NCBI GenBank assembly: GCA_964472505.1 | Contig: CAYYQW010000011.1 | Coordinates: forward strand, 5,251-69,250 | Direction: 5' to 3' | Origin: JAYEIA01 sp964472505 | GTDB taxonomy: Bacteria > Bacteroidota > Bacteroidia > Bacteroidales > JAADGE01 | DNA: 64,000 nt | Shown here: positions 1 to 9,200 of the stretch, in pieces | Layout of the letters: each line of letters opens with the position of its first letter | How positions within the stretch are numbered: position 1 is the stretch's first letter | Made by a program: the position numbers and the translations under genes | The notes under the pieces: model-generated | The model's input: the letters and a program-made list of their open reading frames with translations, nothing else | Database searches by the model: none | What the model was told of the DNA's origin: nothing

Positions 1-1573
1 TTCGCCATTTTATCACAAAATTTAAAGTACCGAGGTAAACCTTATCTCTGAGATAAAAAATCCATTTATTAAGTGTTTTTCTTATTTTGCTGCCTCCGTT
101 GCTGTCTCTTTTCATAACGCCGTGGTTTCCGAGATGAGCGGGCAATACAAAAAAAGCTTCGCCGAGTGAGAAAAATAAACTTACGGCCACTACAAATGCC
201 ATTTCAAACATAAATTCCATACCGCCCTGCCTTACCAGCAAAAGGGGAGAGAATGCAATAATGGTTGTAGAAATGGAGGTTACTACGGCCGGCATTACTT
301 CCATAGTGCCGTCAACGGCTGCTTTCATGGGGCTTTTGCCGGCTTCAAAATGAGCGTAAATGTTCTCACCGATTACAATGCCGTCATCCACCAAAATACC
401 GATTACCAGTATCATACCAAAGAGTGAAATCATGTTAATGGTAACACCGTAAAGAACGGCGATTATAAACATGGCCAGAAAAGACGAAGGAATGCCCCAG
501 GCGACCCAAGCCGAAACGCGCAAATTCATGAAAAGTGCTAAGGTAATAAGCACTAAAAGCAAGCCGATACCGCCATTGCTGTACAGTAGATTTAATCGGC
601 TTTTTAGAACATCCAGAAAGTCAAAATTTATACTTATTTGGACATCTTCATGCTCTGCATTAAATTCATCAACGTATGCGTTTACATATTTCGAAATTTC
701 CTCCAAATCTTCTTCGGGCAATTTGCTTATGGAAACTTGTACGGCTTGTTTGCCGTTGAGTTTGAAGCCGGAAGAAACATCGGCAAATTTTTCTTTAACT
801 TCGGCTACATCGCGAATGCGAATATAACTGCCGTCGGGTTTTCCGCGTATAATGATTTGCCCGATTTCATTGGGATCCACCGAGCGATTGCGCGCTCGAA
901 TCAGTATTTCCTGATCGGGTGATTTTAACATGCCGCCCGAAACATCAATGTTGTTCGAAGCTATGGCACGTCGAATTTCTTCAAAGGTGAGCTCGTAACG
1001 CAGCAGTACTTCCTCTTTTATCTCAATGGAAATCTCAGGAGGCGGAAAGCCGGATATATTTATTTGAGAGACAACACCCGAAGCCAAAAAATCGTCTTCA
1101 ATTTGGTAGGCATAATCTTTCAGGTTTTTCAGATTAGTGTTTCCGTACACACTCAGGTACATAGCCATGCTACGTGAGCGTTGTTTGGCTACAATGGGGC
1201 GTTCGGCAGCCGAGGGCAGGGAACTGATTCCGTCCACGGCATTTTTTACTTCGGCCAGCGTTTCGTTGATGTCATATTCGCCGGTGGTTTCAATGCGTAC
1301 CGTGGTGAAGTTTTCCGATGATGTGGAGTTGATTTCTTTTATGCCCACAAGGCCTCTTACGGCTTGCTCGATGCGCGTAGTTACGCCTTCGTCCATTTCT
1401 TTGGGAGAGGCTCCGGGGTAGGCTACACTAACGGTTATGATACGCGATTTGGTTTCGGGGAAAAAAGACTTTTTCATGCTGAAAAATGCAGCGGTACCTG
1501 CAAATAACAGAATCGCTATGATTATATTGGCATAAAAAGGATATTTTACAAAAGTTGCTATAAGCTTTCTCAT
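1..1573 (-). CDS. RND efflux pump permease (AcrB/CusA-type), 3' end cut by window edge
   Basis: This is the inner-membrane pump subunit of a tripartite RND efflux system, which uses the proton gradient to drive export. The frame is open from ATG at 1573 down to base 1, giving about 524 residues, roughly the N-terminal half of a family usually near 1000-1100 residues. The N-terminus has the expected short basic segment and first membrane helix (MRKLIATFVKYPFYANIIIA). A large periplasmic porter region follows, then a block of helices from about residue 330 with the family-like stretch GILVDDGIVIGENIYAH. The adaptor gene lies 103 bp upstream on the same strand, so the two form an adaptor-pump operon. 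No TolC-type outer membrane gene is visible upstream; it may lie beyond the edge. Substrate class cannot be told. Confidence 0.93.
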   Translation of the reverse strand, partial: MRKLIATFVKYPFYANIIIAILLFAGTAAFFSMKKSFFPETKSRIITVSVAYPGASPKEMDEGVTTRIEQAVRGLVGIKEINSTSSENFTTVRIETTGEYDINETLAEVKNAVDGISSLPSAAERPIVAKQRSRSMAMYLSVYGNTNLKNLKDYAYQIEDDFLASGVVSQINISGFPPPEISIEIKEEVLLRYELTFEEIRRAIASNNIDVSGGMLKSPDQEILIRARNRSVDPNEIGQIIIRGKPDGSYIRIRDVAEVKEKFADVSSGFKLNGKQAVQVSISKLPEEDLEEISKYVNAYVDEFNAEHEDVQISINFDFLDVLKSRLNLLYSNGGIGLLLVLITLALFMNLRVSAWVAWGIPSSFLAMFIIAVLYGVTINMISLFGMILVIGILVDDGIVIGENIYAHFEAGKSPMKAAVDGTMEVMPAVVTSISTTIIAFSPLLLVRQGGMEFMFEMAFVVAVSLFFSLGEAFFVLPAHLGNHGVMKRDSNGGSKIRKTLNKWIFYLRDKVYLGTLNFVIKWR

Positions 1574-1676
1574 GGTTATTTTTTTATTCGAAACGCTTTT
1601 TCAAAAATAAAGTGCAAAGCTTCATTATATTTGCTCAGTGTAGTTAATTATGCCTTGCAGAGGATGATTGTTTGCT

Positions 1677-2801
1677 TTAGTTTCGGATATGTATTTCCGT
1701 ATTTTCTTTGGCGTTAACCAGTGCTTCGGTAACCACCATGGTACCTTCGGTAAGCCCGTTAAATATGAGAGTTTCTTCGTTAGTTTTTATAATATTGATT
1801 TGTTCTTTTTTCAGACGCCCGTCTTTTACCGTAAATACTTCGTTGTGATTCATAACAGCGCTTCGGTCAATAAGCATGGCGTTTTCCACCTTTATATCCG
1901 AAAATACGGCTTGCATGTATTCACCTTGGTAAATCGGCTCTTTCTGTTTGGTGTGAATGCTTACAAACACCGATACCGATTGCGTTTGCGGATCCACAAA
2001 ATCCGAAATACGCTGAACGCTTCCTTTAAATTCTTTTTTTCCGCTTTCGGATGTCAGACTAACAGGGTCACCTTTTTTTATGAATTTTGCATCATACGGC
2101 TCTACCGTTGCTTCTAATTCCAGTTTGTCGGTACGAATCATGCGGGCGATTTTGCCTCCGGGATTGGCAACGGTACCAACTTCGGCAAATACTTCCGAGA
2201 ATGTTCCGGTAAAGGGGGCGTAAAGAGCATATTTACTCAGGCGGATTTCTTCGCTTTTAATGGCGTAATAATCGCTGAGTATGTTTTTGGATGTTAAATA
2301 GACTTTTTCTCTTCCCGACCTAATTTCCGGCAGCGGCGGAATGCTTTTGTTTATATCGGTTTTTTCAAAAAACTCCAACCATTTGGGATGGCTCTCGGGA
2401 TAGTCAATTTTAAAATCGGGCAGCAAATTGGCTATTGAGTTAAGAAACCTACTTTTCCGTGCTTTGAGTGCATATTGGGCTTCTTCGCTGAAAATACGTA
2501 CCAGCAGTTGTCCTTTTCTAAAGCTTTGGCCTTTTTTCAAAGGTACATGTCCGCTTAATATTTTACCCTGAACTTCGGAACTCAAATCTACAAAATTTTG
2601 CGAAGCAACTCGCCCGCTTGCTTTTGTTTTGGAAGTTATGGTTTTATATTCCACTGCTTGAGCTTCAGCATAGCGTTTTACTTTTTGCGGCGGTTTTACT
2701 TTTGGATCGGGTTCCAAGCTGCTCAGGCCTTTCATGCCAAAAAAGCCAAGAGCCAGTAGAAGTATTATTCCTGCGGCGGTTATGTAATGTCTTCGTTGCA
2801 T
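1677..2801 (-). CDS. RND efflux periplasmic adaptor subunit (HlyD/AcrA family)
   Basis: This is the membrane-fusion subunit that links an RND pump to an outer membrane channel. The 374-residue protein begins with a short basic stretch and one hydrophobic segment (residues about 7-24), so it is anchored in the inner membrane. It then shows a lipoyl-like half (SGRVASQNFVDLSSEVQGKI), a helical region and the second lipoyl half with the characteristic YAPFTGTFSEVFAEVGTVANP. A beta-barrel and membrane-proximal domain follow (AVMNHNEVFTVKDGRLKKEQ). The length is normal for the family. The pump gene follows on the same strand after 103 bp. It is probably the first gene of the operon, because the upstream 225 bp hold the terminator of the preceding transcription unit. 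Substrate unknown. Confidence 0.93.
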   Translation of the reverse strand: MQRRHYITAAGIILLLALGFFGMKGLSSLEPDPKVKPPQKVKRYAEAQAVEYKTITSKTKASGRVASQNFVDLSSEVQGKILSGHVPLKKGQSFRKGQLLVRIFSEEAQYALKARKSRFLNSIANLLPDFKIDYPESHPKWLEFFEKTDINKSIPPLPEIRSGREKVYLTSKNILSDYYAIKSEEIRLSKYALYAPFTGTFSEVFAEVGTVANPGGKIARMIRTDKLELEATVEPYDAKFIKKGDPVSLTSESGKKEFKGSVQRISDFVDPQTQSVSVFVSIHTKQKEPIYQGEYMQAVFSDIKVENAMLIDRSAVMNHNEVFTVKDGRLKKEQINIIKTNEETLIFNGLTEGTMVVTEALVNAKENTEIHIRN

Positions 2802-2954
2802 TGTAATCAGGTTTAAAAAATTCGGGGCGCAAGTTACGAATTATATTCAGAGATTTATGTCTATTTTTTCTGCTTTTGTGATTCTTTAACAGTTGTTTGT
2901 TTTCTGTAAAAACATCTTAAACGATTTGTCGAATTTTTGCGGATTTTATGAGAT

Positions 2955-2991
2955 AAAAAAGATCGCTCGGCCGAAGAAACAACCGAGCGAT
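2955..2991 (-). terminator. Intrinsic terminator after the PorE-like gene
   Basis: Arms ATCGCTCGG (2962-2970) and CCGAGCGAT (2983-2991) form a 9-bp GC-rich stem. Read on the minus strand it is followed by a run of Ts (TTTTTT at 2955-2960). It lies 36 bp past the stop of the minus-strand gene at 3027 and closes the adhesin/PorP/PorE unit. Confidence 0.85.
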
Positions 2992-3026
2992 AAAAATCCC
3001 AAGTAAACTATTGTTGTAGGAGAGGT

Positions 3027-5213
3027 TTACATTTTTGTAATCTTAAATTCTGTTCTTCGGTTTTCCTGATGTTCTTCCGGTGAGCAAGGAACGCCGTTGG
3101 AGCAGTGGTTCACTAATTGAGTTTCACCGTAGCCCTTGCCGGTAATACGTTCCGGATTATTTATTCGTTCTTTAATATAATTAGCGGATGAATTGGCTCT
3201 TCTTTGTGAAAGTTTCATGTTATAGGAATCGCTGCCTCGGCTGTCGGTATGAGCGCCTAATTCAATTGCCATGTTTGGATATTCATTCATTACTTTTACA
3301 ATTTTGTCCAGCTCTGCCGCAGCATCCGGTCGGATGGAATGGCTGTTCAAATCGAAATATATAGGGTTTAAATCTACCAGTTTACCTAAATCTAAGCCCA
3401 CATCAATCTTGGTTAGTGTTATATCAATTTCCTCATGCACATTATACAATCCGGCTTTGTCAATTAACTTTTTGTACTCAGCTTCCTTTTTTAGATAACC
3501 TTCTTTTTCTATCGTGATATCGTAGCTGAGCATGTCATTAATCTTCTTATCTTCCAATTCGTTGTGATAATCTCCGCTTTGGTCAGTAACAAACTGTATG
3601 GTTTCATTGCTTTCTGTGTCTTTCATGGTAATTTTAGCATTTTCAACCGGTTCGCCCGATTCTTTTTCGGTAATTAGAAAACGGAGGGAAATGTCCGGGA
3701 TTTTTTTCAGAACTACATCAGCTCTTGTCGATTTTGTTACGCCTGTCGTATTGAGGCTGTTACTGCCTTGCGTATAGTCCGTTTTATCGCCGGTGAGGCT
3801 GTATTTTTTGTCAGCTTGGGCTAAAAATTTATAGTAACCGTCTTCTTGGGTTTCTGCGGTTTTTAGAACTTGACCTTCAGTATTATACAGTTTTACTTGT
3901 GTATTAGCTAATACATTGTTTTTCGAGTCTTTAGCGTAGCCTTCGATATATATTCCGAACGGGCGATGCATGGTAAAGGCATAAATATCATCGTCGCCGC
4001 TGCCGCTTGGCCGGTTGGATGAGAAAAAGCCTTTTTCCATTTCGGTATCTGCGCTTAGCGCAAAATCATCATAGCTGTTGTTCACCGGCACACCGAGGTT
4101 TACGGGTTTGGTGAATTTGCCGTTTTCATATCTTGAATAAAAAATGTCCAATCCGCCAAGGCCTAAGTGCCCATCCGAGGCAAAGAAAAAATAACCGCTG
4201 TGATGAAAAAACGGAAACATTTCTTTGCCTTCGGTATTGACCACAGTTCCAAGGTTTTCAGGCTTTGTCCATTCATTATTTTCATTCCTTTTGCTTAACC
4301 ATATATCAGTTTCGCCTTGTCCACCCGGCATATCGGATACAAAAAACATGGTTTTGCCATCGGGTGTAAGGGCTGCATGACCTACGGAATATTCTTTATC
4401 ATTGTATGGAAATGTTTGTGCTTCCTGCCATTCGCCGTCTGCAAATTCAGAATAATACAATTCCAATTTTATCACCTCATCAGAGCTTTTGGCAGTATAA
4501 TTATTTCGTGTGTAAACCATAAAATCGCGATCGGCATTAAAACTCACCGGGCCTTCGTGGTATTTTTTATTGAAATCTTTCTGAAATTTTCTTACTTCGC
4601 TCAATTCATTGTCTTCCGACACATCGGCAATGTATAAATCCAAAAATGGCAGCTCATTCCAATTCCATTTACGTTTCACGGGCGTTATGGCTTCTCTTGT
4701 AGAAGCAAAAACCACCGTACTGTCGCTGAGATAGTGTGCACCAAATTCTTGATGAATGCCGTTAATGGCCAAATTCTTAATGCTAAAGCGTTGATTATCT
4801 TTTAGTAAGATGTTTCGGTATTCCGGATTTTCGGAAAAACGCTTGGCGCGACTGTCATCGGGAGACATTTTGGCGTAAGTCGACAACTGCTTCTCAGCTT
4901 CGTCGTACTTTTGATTGATTTCCAAAACGTAGGCATACTGATATACATCATCGCGCGTTTTCTCTTCGCTTGTGGCCAGTTCGACATAGTATTTTTCGGC
5001 ATTTTCATAGTCGCCGGAATAGAAATAACTCTCGGCCAATTTTCTCTTAATTTCGGGTGTCTTGTCCGAAACTCTTTCAAATTTTTCAATGCTCTCCGGA
5101 TACGAATAGCCGGCATATAATTTCTCGGCTTTTTTCAGCACGGGACTTTGTCCGAAGCCCTGCCCAAAGAGCATAATTCCTGCTGAAAGAAGAATGTATT
5201 GTATGAATTTCAT
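3027..5213 (-). CDS. OmpA-family protein with TPR, WD40-like propeller and carboxypeptidase-regulatory-like domains (PorE-like)
   Basis: A 728-residue periplasmic or outer-membrane-associated protein with a signal peptide of about 22 residues. Domains in order: TPR-like helices (about 25-130, AEKLYAGYSYPESIEKFERV), a PD40/WD40-like propeller (about 140-420, with repeats such as ALTPDGKTMFFVSD and FFFASDGHLGLGGLDIFYS), a carboxypeptidase-regulatory-like beta domain (about 435-500), a second beta region, and a C-terminal OmpA domain (about 615-728) with peptidoglycan-binding hallmarks (HTDSRGSDSYN, LSQRRA). This four-part order is that of PorE, the peptidoglycan-anchored type IX secretion component of Porphyromonas. 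The gene is third in line after the adhesin and PorP/SprF genes, 19 bp behind porP, and paralogous sets of this kind are common in Bacteroidota. It may therefore be a dedicated copy for this adhesin and not the core secretion gene. Confidence 0.88.
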   Translation of the reverse strand: MKFIQYILLSAGIMLFGQGFGQSPVLKKAEKLYAGYSYPESIEKFERVSDKTPEIKRKLAESYFYSGDYENAEKYYVELATSEEKTRDDVYQYAYVLEINQKYDEAEKQLSTYAKMSPDDSRAKRFSENPEYRNILLKDNQRFSIKNLAINGIHQEFGAHYLSDSTVVFASTREAITPVKRKWNWNELPFLDLYIADVSEDNELSEVRKFQKDFNKKYHEGPVSFNADRDFMVYTRNNYTAKSSDEVIKLELYYSEFADGEWQEAQTFPYNDKEYSVGHAALTPDGKTMFFVSDMPGGQGETDIWLSKRNENNEWTKPENLGTVVNTEGKEMFPFFHHSGYFFFASDGHLGLGGLDIFYSRYENGKFTKPVNLGVPVNNSYDDFALSADTEMEKGFFSSNRPSGSGDDDIYAFTMHRPFGIYIEGYAKDSKNNVLANTQVKLYNTEGQVLKTAETQEDGYYKFLAQADKKYSLTGDKTDYTQGSNSLNTTGVTKSTRADVVLKKIPDISLRFLITEKESGEPVENAKITMKDTESNETIQFVTDQSGDYHNELEDKKINDMLSYDITIEKEGYLKKEAEYKKLIDKAGLYNVHEEIDITLTKIDVGLDLGKLVDLNPIYFDLNSHSIRPDAAAELDKIVKVMNEYPNMAIELGAHTDSRGSDSYNMKLSQRRANSSANYIKERINNPERITGKGYGETQLVNHCSNGVPCSPEEHQENRRTEFKITKM

Positions 5214-5232
5214 AACTTATATTTTTTTATGA

Positions 5233-6165
5233 TTAGAAATATCTTGGTGAACGGATTTTTTGTTTCTCTCCGAAAATAAAATCGTATCGCAGCATCACTT
5301 CGTGGCTTCCGCCGTTGTAGCGAAAACTTGTATTCGTGAAAGACCAATCATAAGAATATCCGAAAGCAAACTGATCGGTGATATTCATGCCGGCCAGCAG
5401 TCCGGCGGCATCACCGGTACGGAACATGGCTCCAAGCCAAATTCGGTCTCTGAAATACAAAGTACCCGTCAAATCAACTTCCATCGGAGCGGCTGCCGTT
5501 ACTTTTACGAAAGTGGTGGGTTTGAATTTAAGGTCTTGATTTAAAGTCAGCATCGTACCGGCTATAAAAAAGTAATGCTTTTCTTCCGAAGCCGGATTGG
5601 TGTTTCCGGAGGTGCTGTTTTCGGCAAAATCATTTTCCAACAATTTGGGCGATGATGCACCAAAGTAATATTTATCGGTAAAGTAATAGAGTCCGAAACC
5701 AAAGTTAGGCAACAGTTTACTCTGAATATTATTTGCAAAAGCCGGATCTAAAGCATCGCCGGTAGCGAGTTGGTTAAGTTCGTTGCTCATCATGTTCATG
5801 CCGGCTTTGATGCCGAAAGCGAGATGGGCTTTTTGACTTACCTTTATTTTATAAGAAAAATCCAGAAAAAAGCCGGTGGTATTGGTCGGGCCAATGGCAT
5901 CGTTAATAAATGACAGCCCGATACCGGTGTTCTTGAACAAGAGCGGACTGTGCATATTAATGGTTTGTGTGGTAGGCGCGCCGTCAAAACTCACCCATTG
6001 TGAGCGGTGAAGCCCGGTAACGGTAAGAGCATCGCGGCTGCCTGCATAAGCCGGGTTAATGGCTATGGTGTTGAACATGTAGTGCGTAAACATGGCATCT
6101 TGTTGGGCATTGGACGTAAAGAGCAGGCCAAATGCGAGAACAGATATGAGTAATATTTTCTTCAT
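5233..6165 (-). CDS. Type IX secretion membrane protein, PorP/SprF family
   Basis: A 310-residue outer-membrane beta-barrel of the PorP/SprF family. After a signal peptide ending near residue 20 (LLFTSNAQ) comes the family-typical start MFTHYMFNTIAINPAYAGSR, followed by alternating strand segments to the C-terminus. PorP/SprF proteins are needed for secretion or surface attachment of proteins carrying type B (gliding-motility type) C-terminal domains; SprF serving SprB is the worked-out example in Flavobacterium. Here the gene sits between a giant type B adhesin (60 bp upstream) and a PorE-like gene (19 bp downstream), which fits a partner role for that adhesin. A hairpin with a T-run in the upstream gap may lower its transcription relative to the adhesin. 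Confidence 0.92.
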   Translation of the reverse strand: MKKILLISVLAFGLLFTSNAQQDAMFTHYMFNTIAINPAYAGSRDALTVTGLHRSQWVSFDGAPTTQTINMHSPLLFKNTGIGLSFINDAIGPTNTTGFFLDFSYKIKVSQKAHLAFGIKAGMNMMSNELNQLATGDALDPAFANNIQSKLLPNFGFGLYYFTDKYYFGASSPKLLENDFAENSTSGNTNPASEEKHYFFIAGTMLTLNQDLKFKPTTFVKVTAAAPMEVDLTGTLYFRDRIWLGAMFRTGDAAGLLAGMNITDQFAFGYSYDWSFTNTSFRYNGGSHEVMLRYDFIFGEKQKIRSPRYF

Positions 6166-6193
6166 GGTATATATTATATTTATGATAAAAAAT

Positions 6194-6221
6194 AAAAAGA
6201 GGGAGCCCGAAGGCTCCGCCC
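6194..6221 (-). terminator. Hairpin with T-run between adhesin and PorP genes (partial terminator or attenuator)
   Basis: On the minus strand the stem GGGCGGAGCC-TTCG-GGCTCCC is followed by CTCTTTTTATTTTTT. It begins 5 bp past the adhesin stop at 6226 and ends about 30 bp before the PorP start. The shape is that of an intrinsic terminator, but it lies inside what otherwise looks like one operon, so it probably sets a lower level for the downstream genes. Confidence 0.75.
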
Positions 6222-6225
6222 TTTT

Positions 6226-9200
6226 CTATCGGCTAAGATATATGAATCCTTTTACGGGTTTGGAATCGTCTCCGAGTTCTATGATGTAGAAGTATGTACC
6301 GGCCGGTAATTCGCTTCCGCCTACCGAAACGCCGAACATATTAGTTCCGTCCCAGTCGTTAAGGTAAGGTGAGGCTTCATATACTTTGTTACCCCAGCGG
6401 TTCATAATAATCACATGGTTTTCGGGATAAGCATCCAAACCGGGTATTTCAAATCGGTCGTTAAATCCGTCATTGTTGGGCGAGAAGCCTTCGGGAACGG
6501 TGACGGTACGATTAAGTGTGATAATCTCTTTATCGGAATTATTGAATGAGTCCGGGTCAAAGCTCTCACTTTCTACGCTTGCGGTGTTTTCATACTCACC
6601 TTGCGCTTCAACTCTCACAGTCATTACTAAATTTTCCGAATCTCCGTTTTCCAAGATATTTATCATCCATTCAGGCTCATTCCATTCGCCTTCAGATACT
6701 ACCGTATTAACTAAGCTGTAACCGTCAGGAAGAATATCCGTAACAATCACATTTTCGGCTGCATCCGGCCCATTGTTAGTTACAATAATCGTAAATTGAA
6801 TTTCATCCCCGGCGACCGGTTTATTATTATCAACTGTTTTGCTTAGCGATAAATCGCTTTCAGGATCTTCATTCCCGGGTGTTACCGCGGCATCGTCTTC
6901 ATCGTTGCTCGATGTGGGGTCGTTTTCGTTTGCCGAAGCGGTGGCGGTATTGGTATAATCGCCGTTTGCATTAACCGTGGCGGTGATTTCCAAACTTGCG
7001 TTTGCTCCGTTGGCAAGATTGCCGACAGTCCAAACTCCGGTTCCGGAATCATACGTACCGCTGCTGTTGTCGGATACATAAGTATATCCGCTCGGGAGCT
7101 GATCGGTAACAGCTGTGCCGGTGGCATCGCTCGGGCCGTTATTGGTAACGGAAATTGTAAATATTACATTATCGTCCACATTGGCCGTTGCGTTATCGAC
7201 TGTTTTTGTAAGTGATAAATCAGATACTGCGCCGGGTGTTACCGTGGCATCGTCTTCATCGTTGCTCGATGTGGGGTCGTTTTCGTTTGCCGAGGCAGTG
7301 GCGGTATTGGTATAATCGCCGCTTGCATTTACCGTGGCGGTGATTTCCAAACTTGCGTTTGCTCCGTTGGCAAGATTGCCGATTGTCCAAACTCCGGTTC
7401 CGGAATCATACGATCCGCCGCTGTTGTCGGATACATAAGTATAACCGCTCGGGAGCTGATCGCTGACAGCTACGCCGGTGGCATCGCTCGGGCCGTTATT
7501 GGTAACGGTGATTGTGAAAGTTACATCTTCGCCCACATTGGCCGTTGCGTTATCGACTGTTTTTGAGATAACTAAATCGGCGCTTAGTACGGGTATTACC
7601 GTAATTGTTACCGTTGCAATATCGCAGTCGCCGTCCGTATCACAGACTTGGTAGGTAAATTCATCCGTACCGTTGAAGTTGGGATTGGGAACGTAGGTGT
7701 AAGTGCCGTCCGTATTCAAAGTTAAAGTTCCGTTGGAAACATCGGTGTCTAATGTTACGGTGATTCCGCCGTCTCCCAAACCGGTATCGTTATCGAGAAC
7801 GGTGGTTCCGTTAAGGGTGCCGTTTTCATCTACGCTGTCGGTATCATCGTTGGCAACAGGTAAATCGTTTACCGGATTTACGGTGATGGTTACCGTTGCA
7901 ATATCGCAGTCGCCGTCCGTATCACAAACTTGGTAGGTAAATTGGTCTGTTCCGTTGAAATCGGCATCGGGAACGTAGGTGTATGTGCCATCCGGATTCA
8001 AAGTTAAAGTTCCGTTGGAAACATCGCTGTCTAAACTTACGGTGATGCCGCCGTCTCCCAGACCGGTATCGTTATCAAGAACGGTGGTTCCGTTAAGGGT
8101 GCCGTCTTCATCTACGCTGCCGGTATCATCGTTGGCTATGGGTGCATCGTTCACCGGATTAACGGTAATGCTCACTGTAACCGTGTTCCCGTCTTCCGTT
8201 CCGTCATTGACTTTGTAAGTAAAGCTGTCAGAAGTGGTTTCCGAACCATCGTGCGTGTATGAGAATGTACCGTCGGGATTCAGCGTAAGCGTACCGTTTG
8301 AAACATCCGAAACTAAAATGGCTGTAATGGCATCGCCGTCAGCATCTGAATCGTTGTTAAGAACCGAAGTGGTTGAACCGTCGGAAAGAACCGTTACCGT
8401 GGCTCCTTCATCAACAGTTATGGCATCGGCTGCGGCTACGGGTGCATCGTTCACCGCCGTTACATTTATTGTTATTTTATAGGCACTTGTTGAATACTCA
8501 ATTGCATCGTGTACCTTAAAATTAAAATAGGTATATGGCGCTCCATTTTCATCAGCATCAGGCTTAAACGTCAGTTGATTGTTATCAATTGCAGTTTTCA
8601 AAATTTCGTCGTATGGCGATAGAAGTTCTCCTGCATCAATTATTCCGTCTTTGTTTGCATCGTTAAATAATTTTCCTTCGGACGGAGTGGATGTCAGCAG
8701 TATTTTGTCTAATGCATCACCGGCATCAGGGTCTGAGAAATTAAATTCAGCCGATGCAAATATATAATCGGTATCCTCTATGGTTGTAACGATATTATCT
8801 GCAGCTGTTGGTGGTTCATTAACGGGCAATACTCTTATTTCTATTGTGTTGGCAGGCGAGGAGTAAGCAGCACCATCATATACTGTAAAATCGAATGAGG
8901 TATACAGATAATCGATAGCTATATCGCCGGATTCGGTAGCAGTAGGGACAAAAACCAATTTGCCGGCATACAGCTCGTCTTTGGTGATTATATCTAATGC
9001 CGAAACTTCTTCGGAACCATCGTAAGTGCCATCAAGATTCGCATCTTTATAGAGTTTGCCTTTTGCAGGAATGGATGAAATTTCTAATGAATGAAAATTA
9101 TCGCCGTCGGGATCATTAAATTCAATATCGCTGTCTGTGGAAACATATTTTGTGTCTTGATCTGTTGTAACAGTTTTATCCGCAGATGTCGGCGGGTCAT

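Noticed and set aside
1668..2117. Plus-strand frame opposite the efflux adaptor
   Set aside because: Shadow of the real minus-strand gene, with no family features.
6865..8142. Genomic rearrangement or assembly duplication in the adhesin
   Set aside because: The frame stays open and repeats match domain borders, as expected for natural repeat adhesins; assembly error cannot be excluded but is not needed.
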